The notes beneath the pieces are model-generated. The model worked only from the letters and a program-made list of their open reading frames with translations. It was not told the DNA's origin and did not search any database. Positions 1 to 5,978 of a stretch of DNA of 12,785 nucleotides are shown one piece after another (positions within the stretch are counted from its first letter, which is position 1; each line of letters opens with the position of its first letter). The stretch covers positions 1-12,785 of the forward strand of contig URZM01000051.1 in assembly GCA_900552315.1 (NCBI GenBank), written 5' to 3'. The translations under genes were made by a program, and so were the position numbers. The DNA comes from an uncultured Bacteroidales bacterium (GTDB lineage: Bacteria > Bacteroidota > Bacteroidia > Bacteroidales > Muribaculaceae).

Positions 1-371
1 CCGACCCGCCCACCCCCGCAGGGAGGCGGTTTCCCGCCCCTGTAGGGACATCGCTTTGCGATGTTTACACATGAGAAGACAATAAGCGTCCTGTCCCGGC
101 GAGGCTGCACTATCCCCGCGCACCCCACAGCATTCCGGGGACGACCCATTCTGCCCCCTCCCCACCACGATATCAGCCTTAGACCCGCTCCTGCATAAGC
201 CCCGGAGGGGCGCAAACTTTGTTAACCGGGTACGCTTGCGTGCCCGGACATCCGCCACCGGCGATCCCAGCCCCGGCGGGGCTGCACCGAATACGCCCCG
301 GGTGCCGGACCCCTACGGACCCATCGCCATACCCATTTTCAACCTATATCCCGGGCGCTTTCAAATCCTCC
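1..371. other. Gene-free GC-rich stretch with inverted repeats
   Basis: I see no convincing gene here; the open frames lack coding character and recognisable motifs. It holds several short perfect or near-perfect inverted repeats: 48-64 (7-bp arms, TTT loop), 199-211 (GCCCC/GGGGC, GGA loop), 226-247 (10-bp arms with one G-T pair, TT loop) and 268-284 (7-bp arms, GGC loop). None is followed by a T-run, so they are not clear terminators. They could be remnants of intergenic repeats or the 3' region of a gene left of the window. Confidence 0.5.
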
Positions 372-389
372 ATAAAAAATCCGAAAAAA

Positions 390-420
390 TTGTGCACGCA
401 CGAAAAAAATATTAAATTTG
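390..420 (+). promoter_or_regulatory. Bacteroidota-type promoter A
   Basis: The -7 box TAAATTTG (413-420) fits the Bacteroidota consensus TAnnTTTG exactly. A TTG at 390-392, 20 bases upstream, fits the -33 element. Copy B keeps the same boxes and spacing, which supports function. Transcription should start near 425-428, at the left arm of the adjoining dyad. Confidence 0.7.
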
Positions 421-425
421 CAGCG

Positions 426-450
426 CATATCGTCCGCAGAGCCCGATATG
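426..450 (+). promoter_or_regulatory. Dyad at the promoter A start site
   Basis: CATATCG and CGATATG form perfect 7-base arms separated by 11 bases, beginning at about +1. In copy B the arms and spacing are identical while the central 11 bases differ. That pattern suits either a repressor operator overlapping the start site or a hairpin at the 5' end of the transcript; the sequence alone cannot decide. Confidence 0.55.
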
Positions 451-494
451 GGGGACTGCGGGAGGGATTGCGTACATAATGGAAAGCGTTTATC

Positions 495-740
495 AGAACG
501 CTTGTTCTTGACGGTTCGGAAATGTGGCAATTTCAAGAATACTCTGTCAAGGTCGAGCTGACGGTAGATGCCCGAGTGGATGTGAGAATATCGCCGCATC
601 GGCGTGCGCGAGAGCGTGCACCGGTTGAGACATTTCCATATTTGCGTGAGGCTCTGCGTCGCTCGCTCTTACAGAGTAAGGCGACACCACATGCCTCGGA
701 CCGTGGGAGCGAGTGACAGATACAGGCTCTCACGCTTTTT
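495..740 (+). ncRNA. Candidate structured RNA, 6S-RNA-like rod
   Basis: The region lacks coding character but folds into one long interrupted helix. Paired segments, outside to inside: 499-503 with 707-711; 511-519 with 696-704 (9 bp, two G-U); 522-527 with 687-692; 540-547 with 671-678 (8 perfect bp); 549-558 with 661-670 (one mismatch); 560-563 with 657-660. An asymmetric internal loop (528-539 against 679-686) lies between the outer and inner arms, and a hairpin 592-604 sits inside. A terminator follows at 704-740. A rod of about 200 nt with an internal bubble is the usual shape of 6S RNA, which binds RNA polymerase holoenzyme by imitating an open promoter. Bacteroidales have such an RNA, but I cannot confirm sequence homology. 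The 5' end may be near 427 if promoter A is used, or near 495 if processed or separately initiated. Confidence 0.5.
704..740 (+). terminator. Intrinsic terminator of the structured RNA
   Basis: GTGGGAGC (704-711) pairs with GCTCTCAC (726-733, one G-U) and is followed by a run of T's. Its left arm overlaps the outermost pairs of the rod, so the terminator hairpin and the outer rod helix compete. Confidence 0.65.
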
Positions 741-800
741 TATTTTAACACAGTCGCGCCCCATTTCGAAGAGCCTCCAAGGCGATTTATTTACCTGTTT

Positions 801-1085
801 ATGAAAGTCAAAGGAATAATTAAGTCTTGTGCTGCCGTTGCACTGATAGCGGGAGCGGCCTTTATGGTGCAGTCATTCACGACCGCCGAACCTTCTTCTA
901 CCGAAACCTCGTCACCGTCTGGCAAATTCGTAAAGACCAATGCCCGCTGCGACAAATGCAGCTGCTCAGGCTATCGCGGCTATCGACATCAGAACGGGAC
1001 CTATGAAGGAGCCTGTTCTAACACTGACGGGCATGGACACACTTGTCGTCACAGCCCCGAACACCACGGCTTGCGCTCATGGTAA
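801..1085 (+). CDS. Small secreted Cys/His-rich protein
   Basis: 94 residues, family not recognised. Residues about 1-28 form a Sec signal peptide: a Lys-containing start, a hydrophobic core rich in Ala, Val and Ile, and a likely cleavage site near residue 25-29. A Ser/Thr-rich linker follows to residue 40. The mature end has five cysteines, C50, C53, C55, C72 and C82, with CxxCxC followed by a Gly/Tyr-rich segment, and six histidines (H63, H78, H80, H84, H88, H89). The Cys/His density suggests metal binding or disulfides, but the odd cysteine number fits a fully disulfide-bonded fold poorly. There is no Shine-Dalgarno site, which is normal in Bacteroidota. It starts 60 bases after the structured RNA's terminator and ends 29 bases before the next gene's apparent start, so the two may be co-transcribed. 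No clear promoter was found directly upstream. Confidence 0.72.
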   Translation: MKVKGIIKSCAAVALIAGAAFMVQSFTTAEPSSTETSSPSGKFVKTNARCDKCSCSGYRGYRHQNGTYEGACSNTDGHGHTCRHSPEHHGLRSW

Positions 1086-1114
1086 AACGAATCTTTATAA
1101 ACCGCACTGTTTTT

Positions 1115-1151
1115 ATGAAGAAAAAAGATTTTCGTATGGGCCACTGCCCTC
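1115..1151 (+). other. Out-of-frame start of the next lipoprotein
   Basis: The ATG at 1115 begins MKKKDF and runs to a stop at 1178-1180. Read one base shifted, the same DNA gives KKIFVWATALMFVCSYASC, a textbook lipoprotein signal peptide that continues into the frame of 1152-1610. The switch point is the A6 run at 1121-1126: with five A's, the ATG at 1115 would be in frame with the lipoprotein body. Confidence 0.7.
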
Positions 1152-1610
1152 ATGTTTGTCTGCTCCTATGCCTCGTGTGATAAAGATGAGCCAGACTCAT
1201 CGTCAAGCTCTACCAGTCAGGGCACCACGACTTCGCAGAAGATTTCCAAGCCGACTTTTGACAAATACCTTACCACCACCGACAAGGATGGCTTCTCGCT
1301 GCGCGTACGTTTTAAGACGGGTGGCGACAAGGAAAGCAACATGAGTGCCACGGTGCACTGGAAAGCGTATGCCAAGCAGCCGACCTCCAAACCCTCCAAA
1401 AAAGAGTTGACAAAAGTGGAGAGCATGCGACAGTATGGTGCCGCCACTTACCATAACACCGGAGCGAAAAAGGGAATGACCGAAAGCATCGTCTTCGGCA
1501 AGTCTCATGCCGGCTATAACGGAGGCACTTACATATACTATTATGTGGAGTGCAGCAACAGCAAAGGCTCAGCCGAGACGTCGGTTGACTACACAATCGT
1601 AAAACGTTAA
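1152..1610 (+). CDS. Putative surface lipoprotein, start frameshifted
   Basis: The open frame from the in-frame ATG at 1152 gives 152 residues, but that start leaves only eight residues before the lipobox cysteine, too few for a signal peptide. The natural start is almost certainly ATG 1115, separated by one extra base. Cys9 lies in SYASC and is followed by DKDEPD, an acidic stretch like the Bacteroidota lipoprotein export signal, so the mature protein is probably lipid-anchored and surface exposed. A Ser/Thr-rich linker (about 15-30) leads to a single domain of alternating hydrophobic strands (about 48-152), ending in YIYYYVECSNS and a Thr/Val strand. That pattern suggests a beta-sandwich of the Ig or FnIII kind, which is inference only. 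Function unknown. It lies 29 bases after the Cys/His-rich gene, counted from ATG 1115. Confidence 0.68.
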   Translation: MFVCSYASCDKDEPDSSSSSTSQGTTTSQKISKPTFDKYLTTTDKDGFSLRVRFKTGGDKESNMSATVHWKAYAKQPTSKPSKKELTKVESMRQYGAATYHNTGAKKGMTESIVFGKSHAGYNGGTYIYYYVECSNSKGSAETSVDYTIVKR

Positions 1611-1619
1611 ATTACCTAT

Positions 1620-1650
1620 GTATGGAGCTTGTCGACTGCGAGCTCCATAC
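1620..1650 (+). terminator. Hairpin after the frameshifted lipoprotein gene
   Basis: A perfect 10-base inverted repeat, GTATGGAGCT (1620-1629) with AGCTCCATAC (1641-1650), lies ten bases after the stop codon. No T-run follows, so termination would be weak; it may act as a 3' stabilising structure. Confidence 0.45.
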
Positions 1651-1660
1651 CTCCGCGCTA

Positions 1661-1798
1661 ATGATTCCCCCGTCCTCCGCCGCCATGACTGAGGCAAACA
1701 ACCTCTTCAAGGACCACGCGCACAAGGACCTTCCCAGTCTGATGACCTGGTTCAAATACAGCGGCAACGCCATACGCCCCGTCTACGACCCCAAATAA
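1661..1798 (+). pseudogene. 3' remnant of an unidentified gene
   Basis: An open frame of 46 codons from ATG 1661 reads as the tail of a normal protein (it contains NNLFKDHAHKDLPSL and then WFKYSGNAIRPVYDPK) and ends at TAA 1796. Base composition drops sharply from GC-rich to AT-rich right after this stop, as at a true gene end. No start, promoter or body of a gene is present, because the preceding hairpin and lipoprotein gene occupy that space. I read it as the surviving end of a deleted gene. I could not assign a family; a genuine very small gene is the alternative. Confidence 0.35.
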
Positions 1799-2089
1799 CA
1801 ACCACCAAAAACTATGTTTAAATATCGTTAAATATTCTATAAAACTAAAACAATCGAAAATAGCAATATTATCCAGAAACTTGTCTTTGAAATCATAAAG
1901 GAGGAGGGAGTCGTCTGACCTGATGAATTGTTGTGTCTTGATATTCATGAGGTATATTATTGATAACCAATGATGTATCTCTGGAATATTCTACTAAGCC
2001 AAATTTCTTGTCAAGGTTCTTCTACTCCTCGTCTCATTGCGGGTTAATAATTATAAAGTGTTTATTTTTAATTTACTAATATTAGTTTC
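1799..2089. other. AT-rich intergenic region before lipoprotein 1
   Basis: No gene is visible. The last 57 bases (2033-2089) resemble the 58 bases before the second lipoprotein gene (3302-3359), starting at CTCATTGC in both, about two thirds identical by eye. A perfect 12-base palindrome, ACTAATATTAGT, lies at 2075-2086, three bases before the start codon, and is absent from the second copy. No good TAnnTTTG box was found. Confidence 0.5.
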
Positions 2090-3025
2090 ATGAAAAATCT
2101 ATTTAAGAAAGGGGCCGCGCTGATGGTTTGTTCAGCGCTGATGGCCTTGGTGGCTTGTTCTGACGACAAGCCGGACTCTCCCTCCTCCGATCCCAAGCCT
2201 CCCGTGACGGAGGAGGTCAATCCTATCCCGTATCCTTTCCAGGACCTGATGGGCAAGTCTGTGCAGGCCGTGCATGAGATGCTGGGCGAGTCGCCCTACG
2301 CCGAGGATGCCGACGCCGTGGTCTACAAGGAGATGTCTCCCGACATCGAGGCGGTGACCGTGAGCTTCGACTCCTGGAGAGGTGCCGTGACCGATGTCGC
2401 TGTCCAGTTCAAGTCTTCGGTAAACCCGGAAAGCGTGGTGTCGGCTCTCGAAGACTCTTTCCTCCGGGACAAGGGAGCCGACACGGGAACCGAACAGGCG
2501 TACCTGAGCAAGGACAATTCCGTTGCGGTGAAGTGGAATGTCTCCAAGCAGCTGCTTGTCTACACTGACCTGAACCAGCCTCTGTTCCGCGACTACAGCG
2601 TGTTGCTCGGCATGACAAGGTCCCAGGTAATTGTGAAGATGGGCATGGAACCAGTGGCAAGCAGTGTTTATCTTCAGTATTTTGAGGTGAACAACCATGG
2701 TGTTACAACGTTATCAACGAACTTTACCCACGATTATGAAGAGGCGACCGACAACGTTGTCAGTGTGATGGCGTCCCTGGACGAGTCAATCACTGTTCAA
2801 GACGCAATGGCCTCCTTGGAGAAGGAGTACATTTATCAGCAAGAATTCAGCGACGACTCAAGCAAGGTGTTCATGAATAAGGACAACACCTTGATTGTCA
2901 TGTTCACGCCTGCTGACAAGACTGTGTTTTACGCTTTGAACCCATCTGCGTCGGCGGAGCAGGCGGCACGAAACGCCAAAAGGCAGGCGGCGCTCGCAGG
3001 CGGTCAGGGCATGGCACGTCGCTAA
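2090..3025 (+). CDS. Two-repeat surface lipoprotein, paralog 1
   Basis: 311 residues. Residues 1-22 are a lipoprotein signal peptide with lipobox LVAC (Cys23). SDDK follows directly, matching the acidic surface-export signal of Bacteroidota lipoproteins. After a Pro/Ser-rich linker (27-48) come two internal repeats, about 49-162 and 167-285. Each begins with a helical motif (DLMGKSVQAVHEMLG in the first, VLLGMTRSQVIVKMG in the second), passes through strands, and ends with a helix and a KDN..V....S/T strand pair closing on YTDLN or YALN. The GMTRSQV...MG motif recalls the helical start of BamE/SmpA-like and BLIP-like domains, a weak resemblance only. A basic Ala-rich tail ends the protein. 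Function unknown; envelope location is likely. It has its own terminator and a close paralog downstream. Confidence 0.88.
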   Translation: MKNLFKKGAALMVCSALMALVACSDDKPDSPSSDPKPPVTEEVNPIPYPFQDLMGKSVQAVHEMLGESPYAEDADAVVYKEMSPDIEAVTVSFDSWRGAVTDVAVQFKSSVNPESVVSALEDSFLRDKGADTGTEQAYLSKDNSVAVKWNVSKQLLVYTDLNQPLFRDYSVLLGMTRSQVIVKMGMEPVASSVYLQYFEVNNHGVTTLSTNFTHDYEEATDNVVSVMASLDESITVQDAMASLEKEYIYQQEFSDDSSKVFMNKDNTLIVMFTPADKTVFYALNPSASAEQAARNAKRQAALAGGQGMARR

Positions 3026-3049
3026 TGCGGATCCTTGCAGCATAAGGGG

Positions 3050-3086
3050 CATCCGTCCCGGGGAGTCTCCCCCTGGGCGGATGTTT
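3050..3086 (+). terminator. Terminator of lipoprotein 1
   Basis: CATCCGTCC (3050-3058) pairs with GGGCGGATG (3075-3083), one G-U, with an inner GGGGAG/CTCCCC helix; TTT follows. The U-tract is short, so read-through is possible. It is homologous to the terminator of the second copy. Confidence 0.7.
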
Positions 3087-3186
3087 CTCGTCATTGACGA
3101 GGACGAGGACGGGTGGCGGGGGGCATGCCATTGTTCATTCCATAACTGCCCTTTAAATCCCCGAGAATAAATAATTCTGAAAAAAA

Positions 3187-3217
3187 TTGTACGAGCACCC
3201 CAAAAATATTAAATTTG
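3187..3217 (+). promoter_or_regulatory. Bacteroidota-type promoter B
   Basis: TAAATTTG (3210-3217) is a full match to TAnnTTTG, with TTG at 3187-3189 after the same 20-base spacer as promoter A. The predicted start is near 3222-3225, giving a 5' leader of about 135 bases for the second lipoprotein. Confidence 0.72.
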
Positions 3218-3222
3218 TGCCG

Positions 3223-3247
3223 CATATCGCCCCAGGAGCTCGATATG
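3223..3247 (+). promoter_or_regulatory. Dyad at the promoter B start site
   Basis: CATATCG (3223-3229) and CGATATG (3241-3247) repeat the arms and 11-base spacing of the dyad at 426-450, while the centre has changed. It is either an operator at +1 or a 5' hairpin of the mRNA. Confidence 0.55.
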
Positions 3248-3359
3248 GGGGATTGCGGGCGCGTGTGCGGGCATAATGAACGATATTTGCGACTAACTTG
3301 CCTCATTGCTGACTGATGATTGTAATGGGTTGAATTTTAATTGATTGATATAACGCTTT

Positions 3360-4304
3360 ATGAAAAATGTACTTAAGAAAGGGGTGGGGATGATGGTTTG
3401 TTCGGCGCTGCTGGCGCTGGCGGCTTGTTCTGACGACAAGCCGGACTCGCCCTCCTCCAATCCCGAGCCTCCCGTGACAGAGGAGGTCAACCCTATCCCG
3501 TATCCTTTCCAGGACTTGATGGGCAAGTCTGTGCAGGACGTGCGTAATATGCTGGGCGAGTCGCCCTACGCCGAGGACGCCGATGCCGTGGTCTACAAGG
3601 AGGTTGCGCCCGACATCGAGGCGGTGACCGTGAGCTTCGACTCCTGGAGAGGTGCCGTGACCGATGTCGCTGTCCAGTTCAATTCTTCGGTAAACCCGGA
3701 AAGCGTGGTATCGGCCCTCAAGGGTTCTTTCCTTCGCGACAGGAGGGCGGACACGGCAGCCGAGGAGGCATACCGGAGCAAGGACAATTCCGTGCAGGTG
3801 AAATGGAATGTCTCCAAGCTGCTGCTTGTCTACACTGACCTTAACCAGCCTCCGTTCCGCGACTACAGCGTGCTGCTCGGCATGACAAGGACCCAGGTGG
3901 CGGACAAGATGGGCATGGAGCCTGCGAAGAGTACTGAGTACTACCTGCTCTTTGAGGTGAACGGTCATGGCGCTACGCAAGTAATGGCCAGTTATATTAA
4001 CAGCTCCAGCTTCGAACAGGAGATCTTGGAGAATGCCCTCAGCGTGATGGTATGGCTGGACGAGTCGGTAAGTGCCAATGATGCAATGGCTCTCTTAAAG
4101 AAGGAGTACAATTATCGGAGCGACATAAGCGGAGGGGTGAGCGAGTTTTTCATGAGCAAGGACAACACCATGATTATTCTATTCTCGCCTGATGACAAGA
4201 CGGTGTTTTATACGGAAAATATATATACGTCAGCTGAGCAGGCGGCACGCTGTATAAAAAGACAGGCGGCGCTCGCAGGCGGTCAGGGCACGGCACGCCG
4301 CTAA
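3360..4304 (+). CDS. Two-repeat surface lipoprotein, paralog 2
   Basis: 314 residues, a close paralog of the gene at 2090. Lipobox LAAC (Cys23) is followed by SDDK, again the surface-export type. Domain order is the same: Pro/Ser linker, repeat one (about 49-162), repeat two (about 167-288) with GMTRTQVADKMG at its start, and a basic Ala-rich tail. By my count about 29 of the first 188 residues differ between the paralogs, and only three in the last 23, whereas about 189-262 is strongly diverged with a three-residue length change. Promoter B with its dyad lies upstream and a strong terminator downstream, so this is probably a single-gene transcript. Function unknown. Confidence 0.88.
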   Translation: MKNVLKKGVGMMVCSALLALAACSDDKPDSPSSNPEPPVTEEVNPIPYPFQDLMGKSVQDVRNMLGESPYAEDADAVVYKEVAPDIEAVTVSFDSWRGAVTDVAVQFNSSVNPESVVSALKGSFLRDRRADTAAEEAYRSKDNSVQVKWNVSKLLLVYTDLNQPPFRDYSVLLGMTRTQVADKMGMEPAKSTEYYLLFEVNGHGATQVMASYINSSSFEQEILENALSVMVWLDESVSANDAMALLKKEYNYRSDISGGVSEFFMSKDNTMIILFSPDDKTVFYTENIYTSAEQAARCIKRQAALAGGQGTARR

Positions 4305-4328
4305 CGCGAACTCTTGCAGCATTACAGG

Positions 4329-4368
4329 CATCCGCCCCGGAGGGAGATACCCGAGGCGGATGTTTTTT
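4329..4368 (+). terminator. Terminator of lipoprotein 2
   Basis: CATCCGCC (4329-4336) pairs perfectly with GGCGGATG (4355-4362), followed by six T's. A standard strong intrinsic terminator, 25 bases after the stop codon. Confidence 0.85.
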
Positions 4369-4612
4369 ATGTTCCTACGCGGGTCGGGGAAATGTGGTCG
4401 GAACTGCGTGACCCTTGCCGACATCCCATGGCTCGCCTAAAAGGTGGCATACTTGCCGCGAGAAGGTATTATGCAAAATTTGCATAGTTGCGAGGAATCT
4501 CGAGGAGAATCAATTACGCTTAATGGCGACATCCGCCTCGGAAGCCTCGGTTCACGACGGTTTCCTTTTTGGAAATAGTCCGGACAGGAGACTCCCGGCG
4601 TGAGGGCGGGGG
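4369..4612. other. Convergent intergenic region
   Basis: It lies between the second lipoprotein (plus) and der (minus). No gene is convincing. It contains an odd-centred inverted repeat, TATGCAAA-A-TTTGCATA, at 4470-4486, which partly resembles a TAnnTTTG box but has no gene to drive. Small inverted repeats at 4561-4575 (TTTCC/GGAAA) and 4579-4586 (GTCCGGAC) follow der in its reading direction but do not make a clear terminator. Confidence 0.4.
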
Positions 4613-5926
4613 TTATTTCTCGCGCATGAAGATGGAGATGGGGGTGCCGTGGAAGTCCCAGCGCTCGCGTATCTTGTTCTCCAGGAAGCGGCGGTAAGGC
4701 TCCTTGACCCATTGCGGCAGGTTGCAGAAGAAGACGAAGGTGGGGATGACGGCCTCCTTGAGCATGGTCACGTATTTGATCTTAACGAACTTGCCTTTGT
4801 TGGATGGTGGCGGCGTGGCGCCTATGACCTCGAGCATGTAGGTGTTGAGCTGCGAGGTGGGGATGACGCGCTTGCGGTTCTCGTACACCTTTACGGCCTC
4901 CTCAATCACCTTGTATATGCGTTGGCGGGTGAGGGCAGAGCCGAAGATGATGGGGAAGTCGGTGAAGGGTGCGAAGCGGTCGCGTATGGCGGCCTCCAGG
5001 CGCCGCTGTCCCTCCAGGCTCTTGTCCTCGGCTATGTCCCATTTGTTGACGCATACCACCAGACCCTTCTTGTTGCGCTGTATGAGCGAGAATATGTTGG
5101 CGTCCTGCGCCTCGATGCCCCGGGTGGCGTCGATGAGCAGGATGCAGACGTCGCTGGCCTCGATGGCGCGCACGGAGCGTATCACGGAGTAGTACTCTAT
5201 GTCCTCGTTCACCTTCTGCTTCTTGCGTATGCCGGCGGTGTCCACCAGGTAGAAATCGAAGCCGAACTTGTTGTAGCGGTGGTATATGGAGTCGCGGGTG
5301 GTGCCCGCTATGTCGGTGACTATGTGCCTGTCCTCGCCTATGAAGGCGTTTATGATGGAGGATTTGCCTACGTTGGGGCGCCCCACTATGGCGAAGCGGG
5401 GTATCTGCTCCTCGGTCTGCTCCTCCTCGGCCTGGGGAAGGTCCTTGACTATGAGGTCGAGCAGGTCGCCGGTGCCGAATCCGGAGGCGGCTGACACCTC
5501 TACGGGGTCGCCCAGGCCGAGGCTGTAGAACTCGGGCACGTTGTACCGGGAGTCTCCGACGTCGGTCTTGTTGGTCACCAGGATCACGGGCTTCTTGGAG
5601 CGGCGCAGAATCTGGGCCACATGGTCGTCCAGGTCGGTGACGCCGTTGGAGGCGTCGACCATGAACAGGATCACGTCCGCCTCCTCGATGGCCACGTTCA
5701 CCTGCTTGTTTATCTCTTCCTCGAAAATGTCCTCGCTGTTCACCACCCATCCGCCGGTGTCGATGATGGAGAACTCCTGTCCGCACCAGTCCACCTTGCC
5801 GTACTGGCGGTCGCGCGTGGTGCCCGCCGTGGGGTCCACTATGGCGGCGCGCGTCTGGGTCAGTCGGTTGAAGAGTGTTGATTTGCCCACGTTGGGGCGG
5901 CCTACTATCGCTACTAATTTGCTCAT
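4613..5926 (-). CDS. der: Ribosome biogenesis GTPase Der (EngA)
   Basis: 437 residues, typical of the family outside enterobacteria. Der has two GTPase domains in tandem and assists late assembly of the 50S ribosomal subunit. First domain: GRPNVGKS (9-16), TTR (36-38), DTGG (56-59), NKTD (119-122), SAA (145-147). After an acidic Glu-rich linker (about 163-175) the second domain has GRPNVGKS (182-189), TT (209-210), DTAG (229-232), NKWD (294-297) and SAL (330-332). The KH-like C-terminal domain runs from about 350 and ends GTPISIFMREK. All key motifs are intact. The ATG start gives the normal MSKLVAIVGRPNVGKS opening. It follows era after 52 bases and is probably the last gene of the operon. 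Confidence 0.98.
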   Translation of the reverse strand: MSKLVAIVGRPNVGKSTLFNRLTQTRAAIVDPTAGTTRDRQYGKVDWCGQEFSIIDTGGWVVNSEDIFEEEINKQVNVAIEEADVILFMVDASNGVTDLDDHVAQILRRSKKPVILVTNKTDVGDSRYNVPEFYSLGLGDPVEVSAASGFGTGDLLDLIVKDLPQAEEEQTEEQIPRFAIVGRPNVGKSSIINAFIGEDRHIVTDIAGTTRDSIYHRYNKFGFDFYLVDTAGIRKKQKVNEDIEYYSVIRSVRAIEASDVCILLIDATRGIEAQDANIFSLIQRNKKGLVVCVNKWDIAEDKSLEGQRRLEAAIRDRFAPFTDFPIIFGSALTRQRIYKVIEEAVKVYENRKRVIPTSQLNTYMLEVIGATPPPSNKGKFVKIKYVTMLKEAVIPTFVFFCNLPQWVKEPYRRFLENKIRERWDFHGTPISIFMREK

Positions 5927-5978
5927 TGTCTGTGATGTGTGATTAGATGGGAGGAGCAGAGAGGAAAGTGACGGAGGG

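Larger units (their letters stand above)
381..481 (+). repeat. Promoter/leader module, copy A
   Basis: About 100 bases that align without large gaps to 3177-3278, roughly 80% identical by eye. The shared part starts in an A-rich run, covers a Bacteroidota-type promoter and a 25-base dyad, and ends at CATAATG in both copies, after which the sequences are unrelated. Copy A lies upstream of the candidate structured RNA, copy B upstream of the second lipoprotein gene. Both have the same orientation. Confidence 0.75.
3177..3278 (+). repeat. Promoter/leader module, copy B
   Basis: Direct-repeat partner of 381-481, with conserved promoter boxes, dyad and a 3' border at CATAATG. Here the module sits about 80 bases before the start codon of the second lipoprotein, the ordinary position for a promoter, suggesting that copy B keeps the ancestral arrangement. 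Confidence 0.75.

Noticed and set aside
495..740. RNase P RNA, tmRNA or SRP RNA instead of a 6S-like RNA
   Set aside because: None of their hallmark conserved sequences could be seen, and a tRNA-like end is absent.
522..804. Short plus-strand frames over the structured RNA
   Set aside because: Arg/His-rich translations typical of non-coding GC-rich DNA; the region is better explained by ordered RNA pairing and a terminator.
1658..1948. 96-codon minus-strand frame in the AT-rich spacer
   Set aside because: No motif, composition changes abruptly along the frame, and it covers the gene remnant on the other strand.
4415..4603. 62-codon plus-strand frame before der
   Set aside because: No signal peptide, motif or coding character, and it follows a strong terminator.
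4649..5494. Long plus-strand open frame opposite der
   Set aside because: It is the antisense shadow of der, whose GTPase motifs are unambiguous; its own translation is low-complexity Gly/Val/Leu/Tyr without motifs.
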